The notes beneath the pieces were generated by a model. It was not told the DNA's origin. It saw only the letters and a program-made list of their open reading frames with translations, and ran no database searches. A program made the translations under genes and the position numbers. DNA of 64,000 nucleotides from Thermoanaerobaculia bacterium (GTDB lineage Bacteria > Acidobacteriota > Thermoanaerobaculia > Multivoradales > JAGPDF01). Below, piece after piece: positions 25,777 to 34,095 of this stretch (within the stretch, counting starts at the first letter, position 1; every line of letters starts with the position of its first letter). Location of the stretch: NCBI GenBank assembly GCA_018057705.1, contig JAGPDF010000009.1:33816-97815 (forward strand), in the 5' to 3' direction.

Positions 25777-26814
25777 TCAGTTCTTCGGCAGCGACGGGGG
25801 AGCGGCGGGCGGCTCGGCGGGCTGCAGCGGGGCGATCGCCGCCAGTCCGGCGGCATCGACGGTGACTGGCATCGAAGTCAGGAGGCGCTCGAAGAAGCTC
25901 GCTCGTACCGCCTCGCGGCGCTCCTTCTGGATTCGGCTGCGGATGCCCGGCGCGAGCTTCTCGATCGGCGTTGGCGCGGCCTCTTCGCGCTCGACGAGCT
26001 TGAGGACGTACCAGCCCTTTTCGTGACGGCGGACCTCGGAAAGGGCGCCGGGCGCAGGAAGGGCGAAGGCGGCCTGGACGAGCTCGGCACCCCAGCGATA
26101 CGACTCGGCCTGGCTTTCGTAGATCCAGCCGAGCTCGCCGCCGACATAGCGCGTCGCGGCATCTTCGGAGTAGCGCTTGGCGATCTCGCCGAAGTTCCGC
26201 GTCTCGGGCGGCAGCTTCGCCGCCTCGTCGCGGGCCGCGAGCAGCCGTTGCCGGGTCTTCTCGACCTGCGCGGCGTCGGCCTTGGCCGAGACCGCGAGGT
26301 AGATCCAGGCGGCGCGGATCCGCGCCGGCGTCAGGAACTCGTCACGGTGGGCTTCGTAGAAGGCCGCGACCTCCGCCGCCGTCACTTCGATCTTCTCGAG
26401 CTCGGGATCGAGGTGGGTGCGCAGGTACTGCGTGGTCAGCATGCGCTCGATGGTCGCCCGGTACTCGGGATCCTGATCGAGCCCCTCCTCGCGCGCCTGC
26501 GCGAGGGCGGCGCGCTGCTGGATCATTTCGTCGAGCAACGCCTGGCGCTGCTCGACCGTGGCGAACTGACCGGGGATCCGCCCGCCGCGCCGCGCCATCT
26601 CGTCGCGGAACTCATCGACGGTGATCGGCTGGTCGCCGACCGTTGCCAGGACGACCTGGGGAGCGGCCGGCGGGATCGAAGGCGTTGCGACCGCCGTTTT
26701 CTCGGGCGCAGGCTGCGGCGCGGCAGCGGTCGCCGGTGGCGGTGTCGGGCCCGCAGCGCAGGCGGCCGTGAGCAGGAGAAGCGCGAGCCCGAGGCTGCGG
26801 TGAAGGGTCGTCAT
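25777..26814 (-). CDS. Peptidyl-prolyl isomerase lipoprotein (parvulin/PpiC type)
   Basis: The start at 26814 opens a lipoprotein signal (lipobox LLTAAC) behind an AAGGAG site; the frame extends upstream without support. The mature 345-aa precursor has a Pro/Ala-rich linker, a SurA-N-like helical segment (DQPITVDEFRDEMARRGG to about 170) and a parvulin domain at about 185-290 (FGEIAKRYSEDAAT, GGELGWIYESQAE, GWYVLKLVERE). Such proteins catalyse prolyl isomerisation and chaperone outer-membrane or secreted proteins in the periplasm. This fits a genome that exports very large beta-proteins. It lies 109 bp downstream of the ABC-F gene on the same strand. Confidence 0.88.
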   Translation of the reverse strand: MTTLHRSLGLALLLLTAACAAGPTPPPATAAAPQPAPEKTAVATPSIPPAAPQVVLATVGDQPITVDEFRDEMARRGGRIPGQFATVEQRQALLDEMIQQRAALAQAREEGLDQDPEYRATIERMLTTQYLRTHLDPELEKIEVTAAEVAAFYEAHRDEFLTPARIRAAWIYLAVSAKADAAQVEKTRQRLLAARDEAAKLPPETRNFGEIAKRYSEDAATRYVGGELGWIYESQAESYRWGAELVQAAFALPAPGALSEVRRHEKGWYVLKLVEREEAAPTPIEKLAPGIRSRIQKERREAVRASFFERLLTSMPVTVDAAGLAAIAPLQPAEPPAAPPSLPKN

Positions 26815-26889
26815 GATCGAGGCTCCTTCGAAGAATCTGCCTCCCGTCCCGTGAGCGGTCGGAGGGGTCGCCGGCGGGCGCAACCGGAA

Positions 26890-26908
26890 GACCCGCCCCG
26901 TGCGGGTC
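26890..26908 (-). terminator. Possible hairpin terminator after ABC-F gene
   Basis: A perfect 7-bp stem (GACCCGC / GCGGGTC) with a 5-nt loop lies 16 bp downstream of the ABC-F stop on the minus strand. There is no clear T-run, so it may be only a weak terminator or attenuator ahead of the parvulin gene. Confidence 0.35.
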
Positions 26909-26923
26909 ACAGCTGGTTCCTGC

Positions 26924-28858
26924 TCAATTCGCGGCGGGGGCCGGGGTGAGCTCGCCGAGCTCGGTCTCGAGCCTCGCCCACTCGGTCATCCCCTCTTCGA
27001 TCTTCGTGTTGAGCGTCTTCTGTTCCGCCTCGAGCTTCTTCACTTCGGTGGCGCCGGTCTTGTCGAAGAATCCGGGGTTGCAGAACATCTCGTTGATGGC
27101 GTGGACGCGCGCCTCGGCCTTTTCGATCTCTGCGGTGAGCTTGTCGCGGCGATGGACGAGCGCCTTGAGGTGTTTGTCCTGCGCCGGCGTCTGCGGCCCG
27201 GCGGCCTTCTTTGCCGCCTCCTTCTTCTTGTCCTGGCGGGCGCGGGCGAGAACCACGTCGGCGTCGAGATGGTCGTCGCCGCAGCGCGCGAGGTAGTCCT
27301 CGTAACTGCCCTCGAAGTCGCGGATGCCGGTGTGGGTGATCTCCAGGATCCGGTTGGCGAGGCGGCTCACGAACCAGCGGTCGTGGGAGACGAAGAGGAT
27401 GGTGCCGTCGTAGGCCTCGAGGCCCTCGACGAACGCCTCGATCGCCTCGAGGTCGAGATGGTTGGTCGGTTCGTCGAGCACCAGGATGTTGGGCTTCTGC
27501 ACCGAGAGCTTGGCCATCACGAGCCGCGCGGCCTCGCCGCCGGAGAGGGCGCGCAGCTGCTTGTAGACGTCGTCACCGCGGAAGAGGACCTCGGCGAGCT
27601 TGCCGCGCACGAAGCCGATCGTCTCGGAGGGCACGATCTCCCAGAGCCAGGCCTCGACGGACTGCTCGGAGGCGTCGACGAGCTCGCGGTGGTCCTGGGC
27701 GAAGTAGCCCGGCCAGGTCTCGTATCCCCACTCGACCTTGCCTGCGTCCGGCTCGACGACGCCCATGGCGATCTTCAAGAGGGTGGACTTGCCGATGCCG
27801 TTGGGACCGAGGATCGCCAACCGGTCGCCGCGCTGGACCCGCAGCGACACGTTGTTCAACACGCGATGCTCGCCGTAGCTCTTGGAGATCCCCTCGAGCT
27901 CGAGCACCTGGCGCCCCGACGGCCGGCGCTGTGTGAACTTGAAGGTCGGGTAGCGGCGCGACGTCTGGGGCAGGCGATCGATGACGATCTTCTCGATCAT
28001 CTTGACCTTGGACTGCGCCTGCCGCGCCTTGCTCGCCTTCGCCTTGAAGCGGTCGACGAACTCCTTGTGCTTGGCGATCTCGCCCTCGCGCTTCTCGATC
28101 TCGTGCTCCTTGCGGTCGCGCTCGGCGGCCTTCTGCTCCTCGAACTGCGTGTAGTTGCCGTGGTAGAGGAGGATGGTCTCGTAGTCGACGTCGAGGATGT
28201 GGGTCGAGATGTTGTCGAGAAAGCGGTGGTCGTGGGAGATCACCACCGCACAGCCCTTGTAGGCCATGAGGAACTTCTCGAGCCAGCGGATGGTCAGGAT
28301 GTCGAGATGGTTGGTCGGCTCGTCGAGGAGCAGGATGTCGGGGTCGGAGGCGAGCACCTGGGCGAGCAGCACGCGCAGCTTGAAGCCGCCGGAGAGCACC
28401 GACAGTGTCTCTTTGTGGACGTTGGTCGGAATTCCCAGCCCCTCGAGGATCTCGGCGGCGTGCGGTTCGAGCGAGTAGCCGTCGTTGTGGAGGATGAACT
28501 CCTCGACGTCGGCGTAGCGGTCGGAGTCGAAATCGCCGTCCATATGGGCGAGCAGGCGCTCGCGCTCCTCGAGGGCGTCCCAGACGTCCTTCTTGCCCAT
28601 CATCGCGACGTTGACGATCGGCACGTCCTCGTACTGGAAGTGGTCCTGCTTCAGGACGCCCATGCGGGCGCGCCGCGGCATGTTGATGATGCCGTCGGAG
28701 GCGACTTCGTCGCCGGCGAGGATCTTCAAGAACGTCGACTTGCCGGAACCGTTGGCGCCCACCAGGCCGTAACGGGATCCCGCATTCAACTGGAAGGAGG
28801 CGCCCTCGAAGAGGGTATCGCCGCCGAAGGCTTTGGCCAGGTTGGTGATCGAAATCAT
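26924..28858 (-). CDS. ABC-F family ATPase (YbiT-like)
   Basis: 644 aa with two soluble nucleotide-binding domains and no membrane segment. NBD1 has GANGSGKSTFLKIL (about 37) and LSGGFKLRVLLAQ with LLLDEPTNHLD. A charged linker of about 70 residues (KEHEIEKREGEIAKHKEF) follows. NBD2 has GPNGIGKSTLLKI, LSGGEAARLVMAK and LDEPTNHLDLEA. The ~100-residue C-terminal extension is coiled coil. The family binds the ribosomal E site and modulates translation; the linker length and the SHDRWFVSRLA sequence fit the YbiT subgroup. The first signature reads LSGGF, a common variant in this subgroup. The start ATG 28858 matches the usual N-terminus MISITNL. Confidence 0.93.
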   Translation of the reverse strand: MISITNLAKAFGGDTLFEGASFQLNAGSRYGLVGANGSGKSTFLKILAGDEVASDGIINMPRRARMGVLKQDHFQYEDVPIVNVAMMGKKDVWDALEERERLLAHMDGDFDSDRYADVEEFILHNDGYSLEPHAAEILEGLGIPTNVHKETLSVLSGGFKLRVLLAQVLASDPDILLLDEPTNHLDILTIRWLEKFLMAYKGCAVVISHDHRFLDNISTHILDVDYETILLYHGNYTQFEEQKAAERDRKEHEIEKREGEIAKHKEFVDRFKAKASKARQAQSKVKMIEKIVIDRLPQTSRRYPTFKFTQRRPSGRQVLELEGISKSYGEHRVLNNVSLRVQRGDRLAILGPNGIGKSTLLKIAMGVVEPDAGKVEWGYETWPGYFAQDHRELVDASEQSVEAWLWEIVPSETIGFVRGKLAEVLFRGDDVYKQLRALSGGEAARLVMAKLSVQKPNILVLDEPTNHLDLEAIEAFVEGLEAYDGTILFVSHDRWFVSRLANRILEITHTGIRDFEGSYEDYLARCGDDHLDADVVLARARQDKKKEAAKKAAGPQTPAQDKHLKALVHRRDKLTAEIEKAEARVHAINEMFCNPGFFDKTGATEVKKLEAEQKTLNTKIEEGMTEWARLETELGELTPAPAAN

Positions 28859-28999
28859 AGGAACCGAGGATTCTATCAGCCGCGCCCGCCCGACCCTCGG
28901 CGCCCCGGGGAGCTTCGTCCACCGGCGTCGGTTTGGCGGCCGATCGGACCGCCGTTAGAGTGACCGGCCATGGGCCCCGGCGGGCCCCGGGAGAGGGCC

Positions 29000-29488
29000 A
29001 TGGCGACGTCGAAGAAGGGACTGTGGAAGAAAGGGCGCGGTAAGCTGGGCGTATTCGAGCCGTTGATCGGCTCCTGGGAGGCGGAGGCCGAGTCGCCGAT
29101 GGGACGTATCCGCTGCACGCGGACGTTCTCGCGCATTCTGGGCGGCCACCGCGTTCTGCTCGAAGCGCGATGGCTCATCGGCGACAAGGTCTACGCGGAG
29201 CACGCGATCTACGGCGTTGACGACTCCGGCGCGCTCGCCTTCTGGTCGTTCACGTCCGACGGCAAGCGCTCGCAGGGAACGATCGCCGACGGCACGGACG
29301 TCCATCCCGAAGCGATCGCTTTCGAAGCCCGGATGCCGGCCGGCCTGGCGCGCATGGTCTACTGGCCGGAGGCCGATGGCGCCACGAGCTGGGCCGTCGA
29401 ATCGAAGACCAAGAAGGGCTGGAACCGCTTCACCCACCACCACTACGTGGCCGCCGCCGCCCGGCCAGCGTCCGCAGACGGCCATTGA
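29000..29488 (+). CDS. Conserved small protein, DUF1579/lipocalin-like
   Basis: ATG 29000 follows a GGGAGAGGG site; an in-frame upstream ATG at 28970 is less likely. The 162-aa product is probably cytoplasmic. It contains LIGSWEAEAESPMGRIRCTRTFSRILGGHRVLLEARW and AIYGVDDSGALAFWSFTSDG, a pattern resembling the small beta-barrel proteins of the DUF1579 or nitrobindin-like type. Assignment is by pattern only. It is transcribed divergently from the ABC-F gene. Confidence 0.65.
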   Translation: MATSKKGLWKKGRGKLGVFEPLIGSWEAEAESPMGRIRCTRTFSRILGGHRVLLEARWLIGDKVYAEHAIYGVDDSGALAFWSFTSDGKRSQGTIADGTDVHPEAIAFEARMPAGLARMVYWPEADGATSWAVESKTKKGWNRFTHHHYVAAAARPASADGH

Positions 29489-29649
29489 ATGGCGACGGCA
29501 GGCCCGCGAAGAGGCCCACGCGCGCGAGAACAACGGCATCGTCACACGTGCTCGCGAGCTCTCTCCCCAGAGCTATGATCGCGCCGAACCCACCCGCAGT
29601 CGATCGACCGGGGGCCCCGATGACGAAATACGCTTCCCGCAATAAAGGC

Positions 29650-29702
29650 GTCGTAACACCAAACTCCCGTCGCAGTGTTAGCCGCTCAATCGGTAGTTAG
29701 AC
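29650..29702 (+). other. Degenerate integron attC-like site (3' half)
   Basis: GTTAGAC at 29696-29702 fits the core site GTTRRRY. It is preceded by CCGCTCAAT, the L' type segment seen in the better site at 30175-30270. The 5' half (TCGTAAC near 29651) does not fully match RYYYAAC. It marks the left boundary of the AT-richer cassette island. The 29489-29649 stretch before it shows nothing recognisable. Confidence 0.5.
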
Positions 29703-29715
29703 ATCAGGGAGACCG

Positions 29716-30159
29716 GTGTTGACGACCTGGAGAGAGCGATGGGGCGCACAGGCGAACGAGTTGACATTTTGTGCGCCCGCTTCGGAGACAGCTGTCCAGG
29801 AGATCATCCAGAAGCTTGGTCCCGGCGTTCCAGAAGATCTCGTCTCGGTTCTTCGCGAATCGAACGGTGTTCTCGGGCCATACTCCCTCGACCTCGTATG
29901 GTCGGCCGAGCGAATCTTGCGCGACAATCTGGACTTTAGGTCTAATCGAGAGTTCCAGGCGCTCTACATGTCCTTCGATTCGGCGATGTTTTTTGGAGAT
30001 GGCGGAAACGGAGATCAGTTCTTCTTCCCAGTCCTCGGCTCTGGCGATGTTCGATCTGAGGTGTTCGTGTGGAATCACGAGGACGACAGCAGAACCTGGG
30101 TGGCTCAGACACTCGAGATCTTCGTCATGTGGTATCTCGATGGCACGATCAAGATCTAG
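29716..30159 (+). CDS. SUKH / SMI1-KNR4-family protein in a cassette
   Basis: GTG 29716 (or TTG 29719) follows AGGGAG. The 147-aa protein shows the SMI1/KNR4 (SUKH) layout: LGPGVPEDLVSVLRESNGVLG at about 30-55, DLVWSAERILRDN, FFGDGGNGDQFFFPV, and VFVWNHEDDSRTWVAQTLEIFVMWYLDG at the end. SUKH proteins are often immunity proteins against contact-dependent or polymorphic toxins, but no toxin is nearby. Codon use is clearly more AT-rich than in the flanking genes. The gene is followed 15 bp later by a canonical attC site, so it looks like an integron cassette. Confidence 0.8.
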   Translation: MLTTWRERWGAQANELTFCAPASETAVQEIIQKLGPGVPEDLVSVLRESNGVLGPYSLDLVWSAERILRDNLDFRSNREFQALYMSFDSAMFFGDGGNGDQFFFPVLGSGDVRSEVFVWNHEDDSRTWVAQTLEIFVMWYLDGTIKI

Positions 30160-30174
30160 GTGTGTCGGCCTGCT

Positions 30175-30270
30175 GCCTAACCAGTCGTTCGAGCGGACGA
30201 GATGGGCGTCCGCGGTCCGCTTCGCGGGTCGCCAATTGCGGCGCGCCGCTCAGCTCCAGATTCGTTGGAC
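30175..30270 (+). other. Integron attC recombination site
   Basis: R'' GCCTAAC (30175-30181) and R' GTTGGAC (30264-30270) match the RYYYAAC / GTTRRRY consensus. Between them GAGCGG and CCGCTC form the L''/L' pair of a folded site. The 96-bp length is within the usual attC range. No integrase gene is in the window, so this belongs to an array without integrase (CALIN) or to a distant integron. Confidence 0.8.
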
Positions 30271-30373
30271 GACGATGAAACGTCAGCTGCCGCCCAGTGC
30301 CGGAAAATGGGGTCTTGAAAAGGATGGAACATACGATTCTCATGCAGCGACGCTCTCAGGATAGACGCCCGCA

Positions 30374-31147
30374 ATGACTATTCGTCTCAGACCATTCCTA
30401 CTCTTCTGGATTGCACTGATCGCCGTAGGTGCCCGTGCTCAGACCGGATCGCCTTCGAACCCCGCTGCAACGCTGCCGCAATGGGAAATACTGCGCAGTA
30501 TCAGGGACTTCGGAGCGCTCAGCAGGTACGCAGAGGAAAACGCCGCACTGCCTGACGCTCCGCCGAGGCGGGTCGTTTTCATCGGGGATTCCATCACAGA
30601 GTTTTGGGGCAAGAAGTCCCCGTTCTTCCCTGGCGAGCCGTACCTGAATCGTGGAATAGCTGGTCAAACTACGGCGCAAATGCTGGTACGGTTCCGCCAG
30701 GACGTAATCGATCTCAAGCCTGCCGTCGCGATCATCCAGGGAGGACTGGCGGACATCGCCGGTTTTACCGGACCGTCGAGTCTCGAGGAGATTGAAAGCA
30801 ACCTGCGTTCAATGGCGGAATTGGCGAGTTTCAGTCAGATCATCCCGGTACTTGTGGGTGAGCCGCCCGCGGCAGACTATCCGGGACGCACGGGACCGGA
30901 GCCTGCGACGCAAATCGTAGCTTTGAATCAGTGGGTAGCAGCCTATTGTGCTTCATCAGGCTTCATATTTCTCGACTACTACTCCGCACTCGTCGGAAGC
31001 AACGGGCAGATGAAGGAAGGAGTCAGCGATGACGGAGTGCACCCAAACGAGAGTGGCTATGCGATTTTGAAGCCCCTCGCAGAAAAGGCAATCGCGGACG
31101 CTTTGAAGCAACGGGCTATGCGAGCCTCTTCATCCAAAGCCAAGTAG
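30374..31147 (+). CDS. SGNH/GDSL hydrolase, secreted, in cassette island
   Basis: ATG 30374 opens a signal peptide (MTIRLRPFLLFW, ending near GARAQ). The 257-aa protein shows the SGNH blocks: FIGDSITEFWG (Ser nucleophile), RGIAGQTTAQMLVRF (Gly block), IIQGGLADIAG in place of the usual GxND (Asn absent), and DGVHPNESGYAIL (Asp/His dyad). The family hydrolyses esters, often acetylated sugars or lipids. The substitution at the GxND block could affect the oxyanion hole. It lies in the AT-richer cassette region between two attC-type sites. Confidence 0.85.
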   Translation: MTIRLRPFLLFWIALIAVGARAQTGSPSNPAATLPQWEILRSIRDFGALSRYAEENAALPDAPPRRVVFIGDSITEFWGKKSPFFPGEPYLNRGIAGQTTAQMLVRFRQDVIDLKPAVAIIQGGLADIAGFTGPSSLEEIESNLRSMAELASFSQIIPVLVGEPPAADYPGRTGPEPATQIVALNQWVAAYCASSGFIFLDYYSALVGSNGQMKEGVSDDGVHPNESGYAILKPLAEKAIADALKQRAMRASSSKAK

Positions 31148-31229
31148 AGCCCATCAGGGAGTGCAGGCCATGGTTGCGCGGATGTGTTTTGAACTGCATC
31201 GACGCGAGCTGAGCGAGTTATCCACATTG

Positions 31230-31439
31230 ATGCCGAGAAAGATAGAAGAGCCGGCCGAAGTTAAAGACGGTAGGTTCTGCCAGGTCGTCGGCGGAACTCA
31301 CTCTGGCAAGAGTGGCACCGTCAGAGACACCAAGACCAGCAAGACGGGCCACGTCACGATCTCCGTGGAGCCGAAGAACGGAGAGAGGTTCAAGACTCTT
31401 GCGAGGAATGTCGTTGCTGCGAAGGTCGGTGACGCCTAA
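31230..31439 (+). CDS. Small KOW-like nucleic-acid-binding protein, 69 aa
   Basis: ATG 31230 gives MPRKIEEPAEVKDGRFCQVVGG; upstream in-frame codons from 31161 look non-coding. A KOW-type motif (GRFCQVVGGTHSGKSGTVRD) is followed by beta strands (GHVTISVEPKNGERFKTL). KOW motifs bind RNA or ribosomal proteins. The TAA stop lies inside the GCCTAAT of the next attC-like site, a hallmark of compact integron cassettes. Its function is unknown. Confidence 0.7.
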   Translation: MPRKIEEPAEVKDGRFCQVVGGTHSGKSGTVRDTKTSKTGHVTISVEPKNGERFKTLARNVVAAKVGDA

Positions 31440-31527
31440 TCCTCCGTTCGAGCGGACCCGTTCGGCGCCAGCGTCCGGCTTCGACGAGGAGCCTCTCTGG
31501 CGCGCCGCTCAGCCCACCCTGTCAGGA
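31434..31527 (+). other. Partial integron attC site
   Basis: It starts GCCTAAT, has the same CGTTCGAGCGGAC L'' block as the site at 30175, and the same GGCGCGCCGCTCAGC L' block at about 31500-31513. The expected R' GTTRRRY about nine bases further is missing. It is probably an eroded or recombined array end. Bases 31528-31666 contain nothing else recognisable. Confidence 0.6.
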
Positions 31528-31666
31528 GTCCTGATCCTTCGCCGAAGAGCCTCAGCGCCGCTAGACCGCGGGTTCGCATCGGGTGAGCTGGTCCGCGCCT
31601 TGCACCCAGCGACCGGAGACGGATTCGAAGTGGCGACTCCGGCGCTTCTGCCGGCAAGGAGACGAG

Positions 31667-32140
31667 GTGGCTCACAATTCTCGCCTTTCCCAGGCTTTAG
31701 GCCTTCTCGGTTGGCTGATTCTGGTGTTCGTCGCGGCGGCCGACGCTCCGGCCTTCTACGCCCAGCTGGTGTTGCCCTCCTGGGCGCCGCCGGCCGGCGC
31801 TTTCGGGCCGGTGTGGACGGTGCTCTACACGCTCATGGCCGTCGCGGCATGGCTGGTCTGGCGTGAGCGCCGGCGGCGACCGGTCGGCAACGAGCTCGCG
31901 CTCTTCGTCGGCCAGCTGGCCGTGAACACGATCTGGTCCTGGCTCTTCTTCGCCTGGAAGTCCGGCGCGGGGGCGTTCGTCGCGATCATCCTTCTGCTCG
32001 GCCTGATCGTCGCGACGATGGTCGCGTTCTACAAAGTGCGTCCCGCCGCCGGTCTCCTTCTCGTGCCGTATCTCGCCTGGGTCGCGCTCGCCACGGCGCT
32101 GTCGTGGAAGGTATGGCGGAACAACCCGGCGCTGCTCTAG
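31667..32140 (+). CDS. tspO: TspO/MBR family tryptophan-rich sensory protein
   Basis: GTG 31667 sits behind AAGGAG and gives 157 aa, the usual family length. Five membrane helices are visible. The Trp-rich signature is present: LPSWAPPAGAFGPVWTVLYTLMAVAAWLVW, and NTIWSWLFFAWKSG in helix 4. TspO binds porphyrins and takes part in tetrapyrrole handling or stress response at the membrane. The G+C content returns to the chromosomal level right here, so the gene marks the right flank of the cassette island. Confidence 0.92.
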   Translation: MAHNSRLSQALGLLGWLILVFVAAADAPAFYAQLVLPSWAPPAGAFGPVWTVLYTLMAVAAWLVWRERRRRPVGNELALFVGQLAVNTIWSWLFFAWKSGAGAFVAIILLLGLIVATMVAFYKVRPAAGLLLVPYLAWVALATALSWKVWRNNPALL

Positions 32141-32215
32141 CCGGGAGGCTGCCTCCTTCGAATGAGATTTCCAAGAGTCGGACATCCTCGTCAGAGTGCT
32201 GCGACGAACTCGGGC

Positions 32216-33061
32216 CTACGGCTTGGCGTCGAGAAAGTCGTTCACCATCGGGACGATGAGGTCCATGCGTTGCATCAGGGTCACGTGGGTGGTGTCGGGC
32301 AGGATGGCCAATCGCGATGCGGAGCGCGGCCGCAGGTCCCCGTGTATCCCGCCGCCCTTCAGACGAAACATCTCCGCGACGTGCTCGAGCCGAATGCCGT
32401 CGGCATCGCCATGGATGAAGAACATGGGTGCGGTGGTCGCCTGAAGCTGAGTGGCTGTCAGGTCCTTTCCGTTGGCATCGGCGGCGACCAGGCGCTCCAC
32501 GAACCGCGGAAACTGGTCCGGAGTCGGGCTCAGTCGCTTGTACTCGGTCTCGAGAGGCGAGCCCTGGAAGACCTCGGCCGTGAGTTCCGCAATAGCGTCG
32601 CCCGCTTCCTGGACTCTGCCGTCACGGCGAAAAGTGGACGAAATGACGACGACCCTTCGCACCTGGTCCGAATGGCGCACGGCAACTTGCATGGCGACGC
32701 CGCCGCCCATGCTGTATCCGATGAGGTCCGCGCGCGGGAGCTCTAGAACCTCGAGCAGCGCCGCAACGTCATCGGCGAGGTTCTCGCTGCTCGGTTCTCG
32801 CGCAACATCCGCCGTCCGCCCGTGGCCCTGCATCTCGACGGCAATGACTTTCCGGGTCTTGGAGAGCTCGCCGACCCACCCTTCCCAGTTGCTGGTGATG
32901 GTCATGAATCCACCGTGAAGCAACACCACGGGCTCGCCGCGACCGTGGACTTCGTAGTACATCTTGAGCCCGTTGACCGGCGCATAGCCCGTCATTGGAC
33001 CCTGCTGTGCCGACAGGTCCGTGATCGCCATCATCATCACCAGGAAGAGTGTGAGCCGCAT
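32216..33061 (-). CDS. Alpha/beta hydrolase, exported
   Basis: I chose ATG 33061 (signal peptide [18 protein letters not shown] behind GGAG) over 33082. The 281-aa protein shows VVLLHGGFM (oxyanion loop), [14 protein letters not shown] (nucleophile elbow, Ser about 120), [10 protein letters not shown] (Asp) and DTTHVTLMQ (His), so a complete catalytic triad. It is probably a periplasmic esterase or lipase-like enzyme; the substrate is unknown. It is separated by 126 bp from the SRPBCC gene on the same strand. Confidence 0.87.
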   Translation of the reverse strand: MRLTLFLVMMMAITDLSAQQGPMTGYAPVNGLKMYYEVHGRGEPVVLLHGGFMTITSNWEGWVGELSKTRKVIAVEMQGHGRTADVAREPSSENLADDVAALLEVLELPRADLIGYSMGGGVAMQVAVRHSDQVRRVVVISSTFRRDGRVQEAGDAIAELTAEVFQGSPLETEYKRLSPTPDQFPRFVERLVAADANGKDLTATQLQATTAPMFFIHGDADGIRLEHVAEMFRLKGGGIHGDLRPRSASRLAILPDTTHVTLMQRMDLIVPMVNDFLDAKP

Positions 33062-33187
33062 TTCGATTGAACTCCGTTTCATGGATTCGCTTCGGGCTTC
33101 GGGCTCGCGCCTACGCCCCCGCATGTGCTCACCAACGTGGCGAGAGTTGCAGCCAGCAGGGACATATCCAGGTCATCGCCCCCTCCT

Positions 33188-33685
33188 TCACGCCGCAGAC
33201 TCGAACAGGTCGTCGAGGCGCGTGTAGCTATGCTCCATGCCGTCGGCCATGCCGGTGGAGACGGCGTCATTGCGCGCTTCCTTCGACGCGAACGTCATGT
33301 TGCAGACGAGAGTCGTGACACGGTCCTGCTCACTGAGTTCGAGAGACACGATGCAGGGATCGCCAGCTGGCATGGCGAAGTCCATGTCGCCCGGATCGTA
33401 GTGCTGTTCGTGGACGAGCTTCGACGGGTCGTCAACTTCGGTGAACGTACCGAAGAAGCCGAACTGCTTGCCGTCGTCGCAGTTTCTCCACAGCCACTTG
33501 TATCTGCCGCCGACGCGGACATCCATCTCGCACACCGGCATATCCCAGCCCTCGTAGCCCTGCCATTGCCGCACGAGCTCGGGCTGGGTATGTGCAGCCC
33601 ACACCAATTGGCGGGGCGCGTTGAACGTACGTGTGACGCGAACTTCTCGATCGCTCGGCAATGAAACTTCTGCGGGCTTGGGCAC
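33188..33685 (-). CDS. SRPBCC / AHSA1-type protein
   Basis: GTG 33685 follows AAGGAG. The 165-aa protein has the START-like opening REVRVTRTFNAPRQLVWAAHTQPELVRQW, the region DMPVCEMDVRVGGRYKW, and an amphipathic C-terminal helix. Such AHSA1-type domains bind hydrophobic ligands. It lies 21 bp downstream of an ArsR-type regulator, a common pairing in which the regulator controls the SRPBCC gene. Confidence 0.9.
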   Translation of the reverse strand: MPKPAEVSLPSDREVRVTRTFNAPRQLVWAAHTQPELVRQWQGYEGWDMPVCEMDVRVGGRYKWLWRNCDDGKQFGFFGTFTEVDDPSKLVHEQHYDPGDMDFAMPAGDPCIVSLELSEQDRVTTLVCNMTFASKEARNDAVSTGMADGMEHSYTRLDDLFESAA

Positions 33686-33706
33686 GGTCTTCTCCTTGTG
33701 TCCGGT

Positions 33707-34069
33707 CTAGTCCTGCTTTCGCGTGCGCTTGGACGGTGTGGCCTGAAGCGTTTCGAGCAACGCATCGAGGCGCCGGTAGTTCTGTTCGAGGATCTCGCGG
33801 TAACGTTCGATCCACGCCGCCTCTTCCTCCAGCCGGCGTGGGCCGAGTTTGCAGGTTCGCACTCGGCCGATCTTCTCCGTGGTGACGAGCCCCGTCTGCT
33901 CCAGGACACAGATGTGCTTCTTCATGCCGGTGAGGGTCATCTGGAACGTCCCGGCGAGTTCCGTGATCGAAGCGTCGGCTCGCCCGAGCCGCTCCAGAAC
34001 GCCCCGCCGGGTGGCGTCGGAGAGCGCGGCGAACGAGGCATCCAGGTGGGCTTGCTGAAACTGAACCAT
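33707..34069 (-). CDS. ArsR-family winged-helix repressor
   Basis: I chose ATG 34069 (120 aa), giving MVQFQQAHLDASFAALSDATRRGVLERL. The winged-helix core is ADASITELAGTFQMTLTGMKKHICVLEQTGLV with a basic wing (EKIGRVRTCKLG). There are no metal-binding cysteines of the classical ArsR site. This fits the subgroup that sits next to SRPBCC genes. The start codon lies inside a perfect inverted repeat, so autoregulation is likely. Confidence 0.9.
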   Translation of the reverse strand: MVQFQQAHLDASFAALSDATRRGVLERLGRADASITELAGTFQMTLTGMKKHICVLEQTGLVTTEKIGRVRTCKLGPRRLEEEAAWIERYREILEQNYRRLDALLETLQATPSKRTRKQD

Positions 34070-34079
34070 AGGGTTCAGT
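34060..34079. promoter_or_regulatory. Palindromic operator over the arsR-type start codon
   Basis: A perfect 8-bp inverted repeat ACTGAACC-ATAG-GGTTCAGT. The minus-strand start codon (CAT at 34067-34069) falls at the arm/spacer junction. It is a good candidate binding site for the ArsR-type protein encoded here. Confidence 0.65.
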
Positions 34080-34095
34080 ATAGGGCGTGGGCTAA

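Noticed and set aside
31434..31460. GTTCGAG resembling a tRNA T-arm
   Set aside because: No acceptor stem or anticodon arm; the segment is the L'' box of an attC site.
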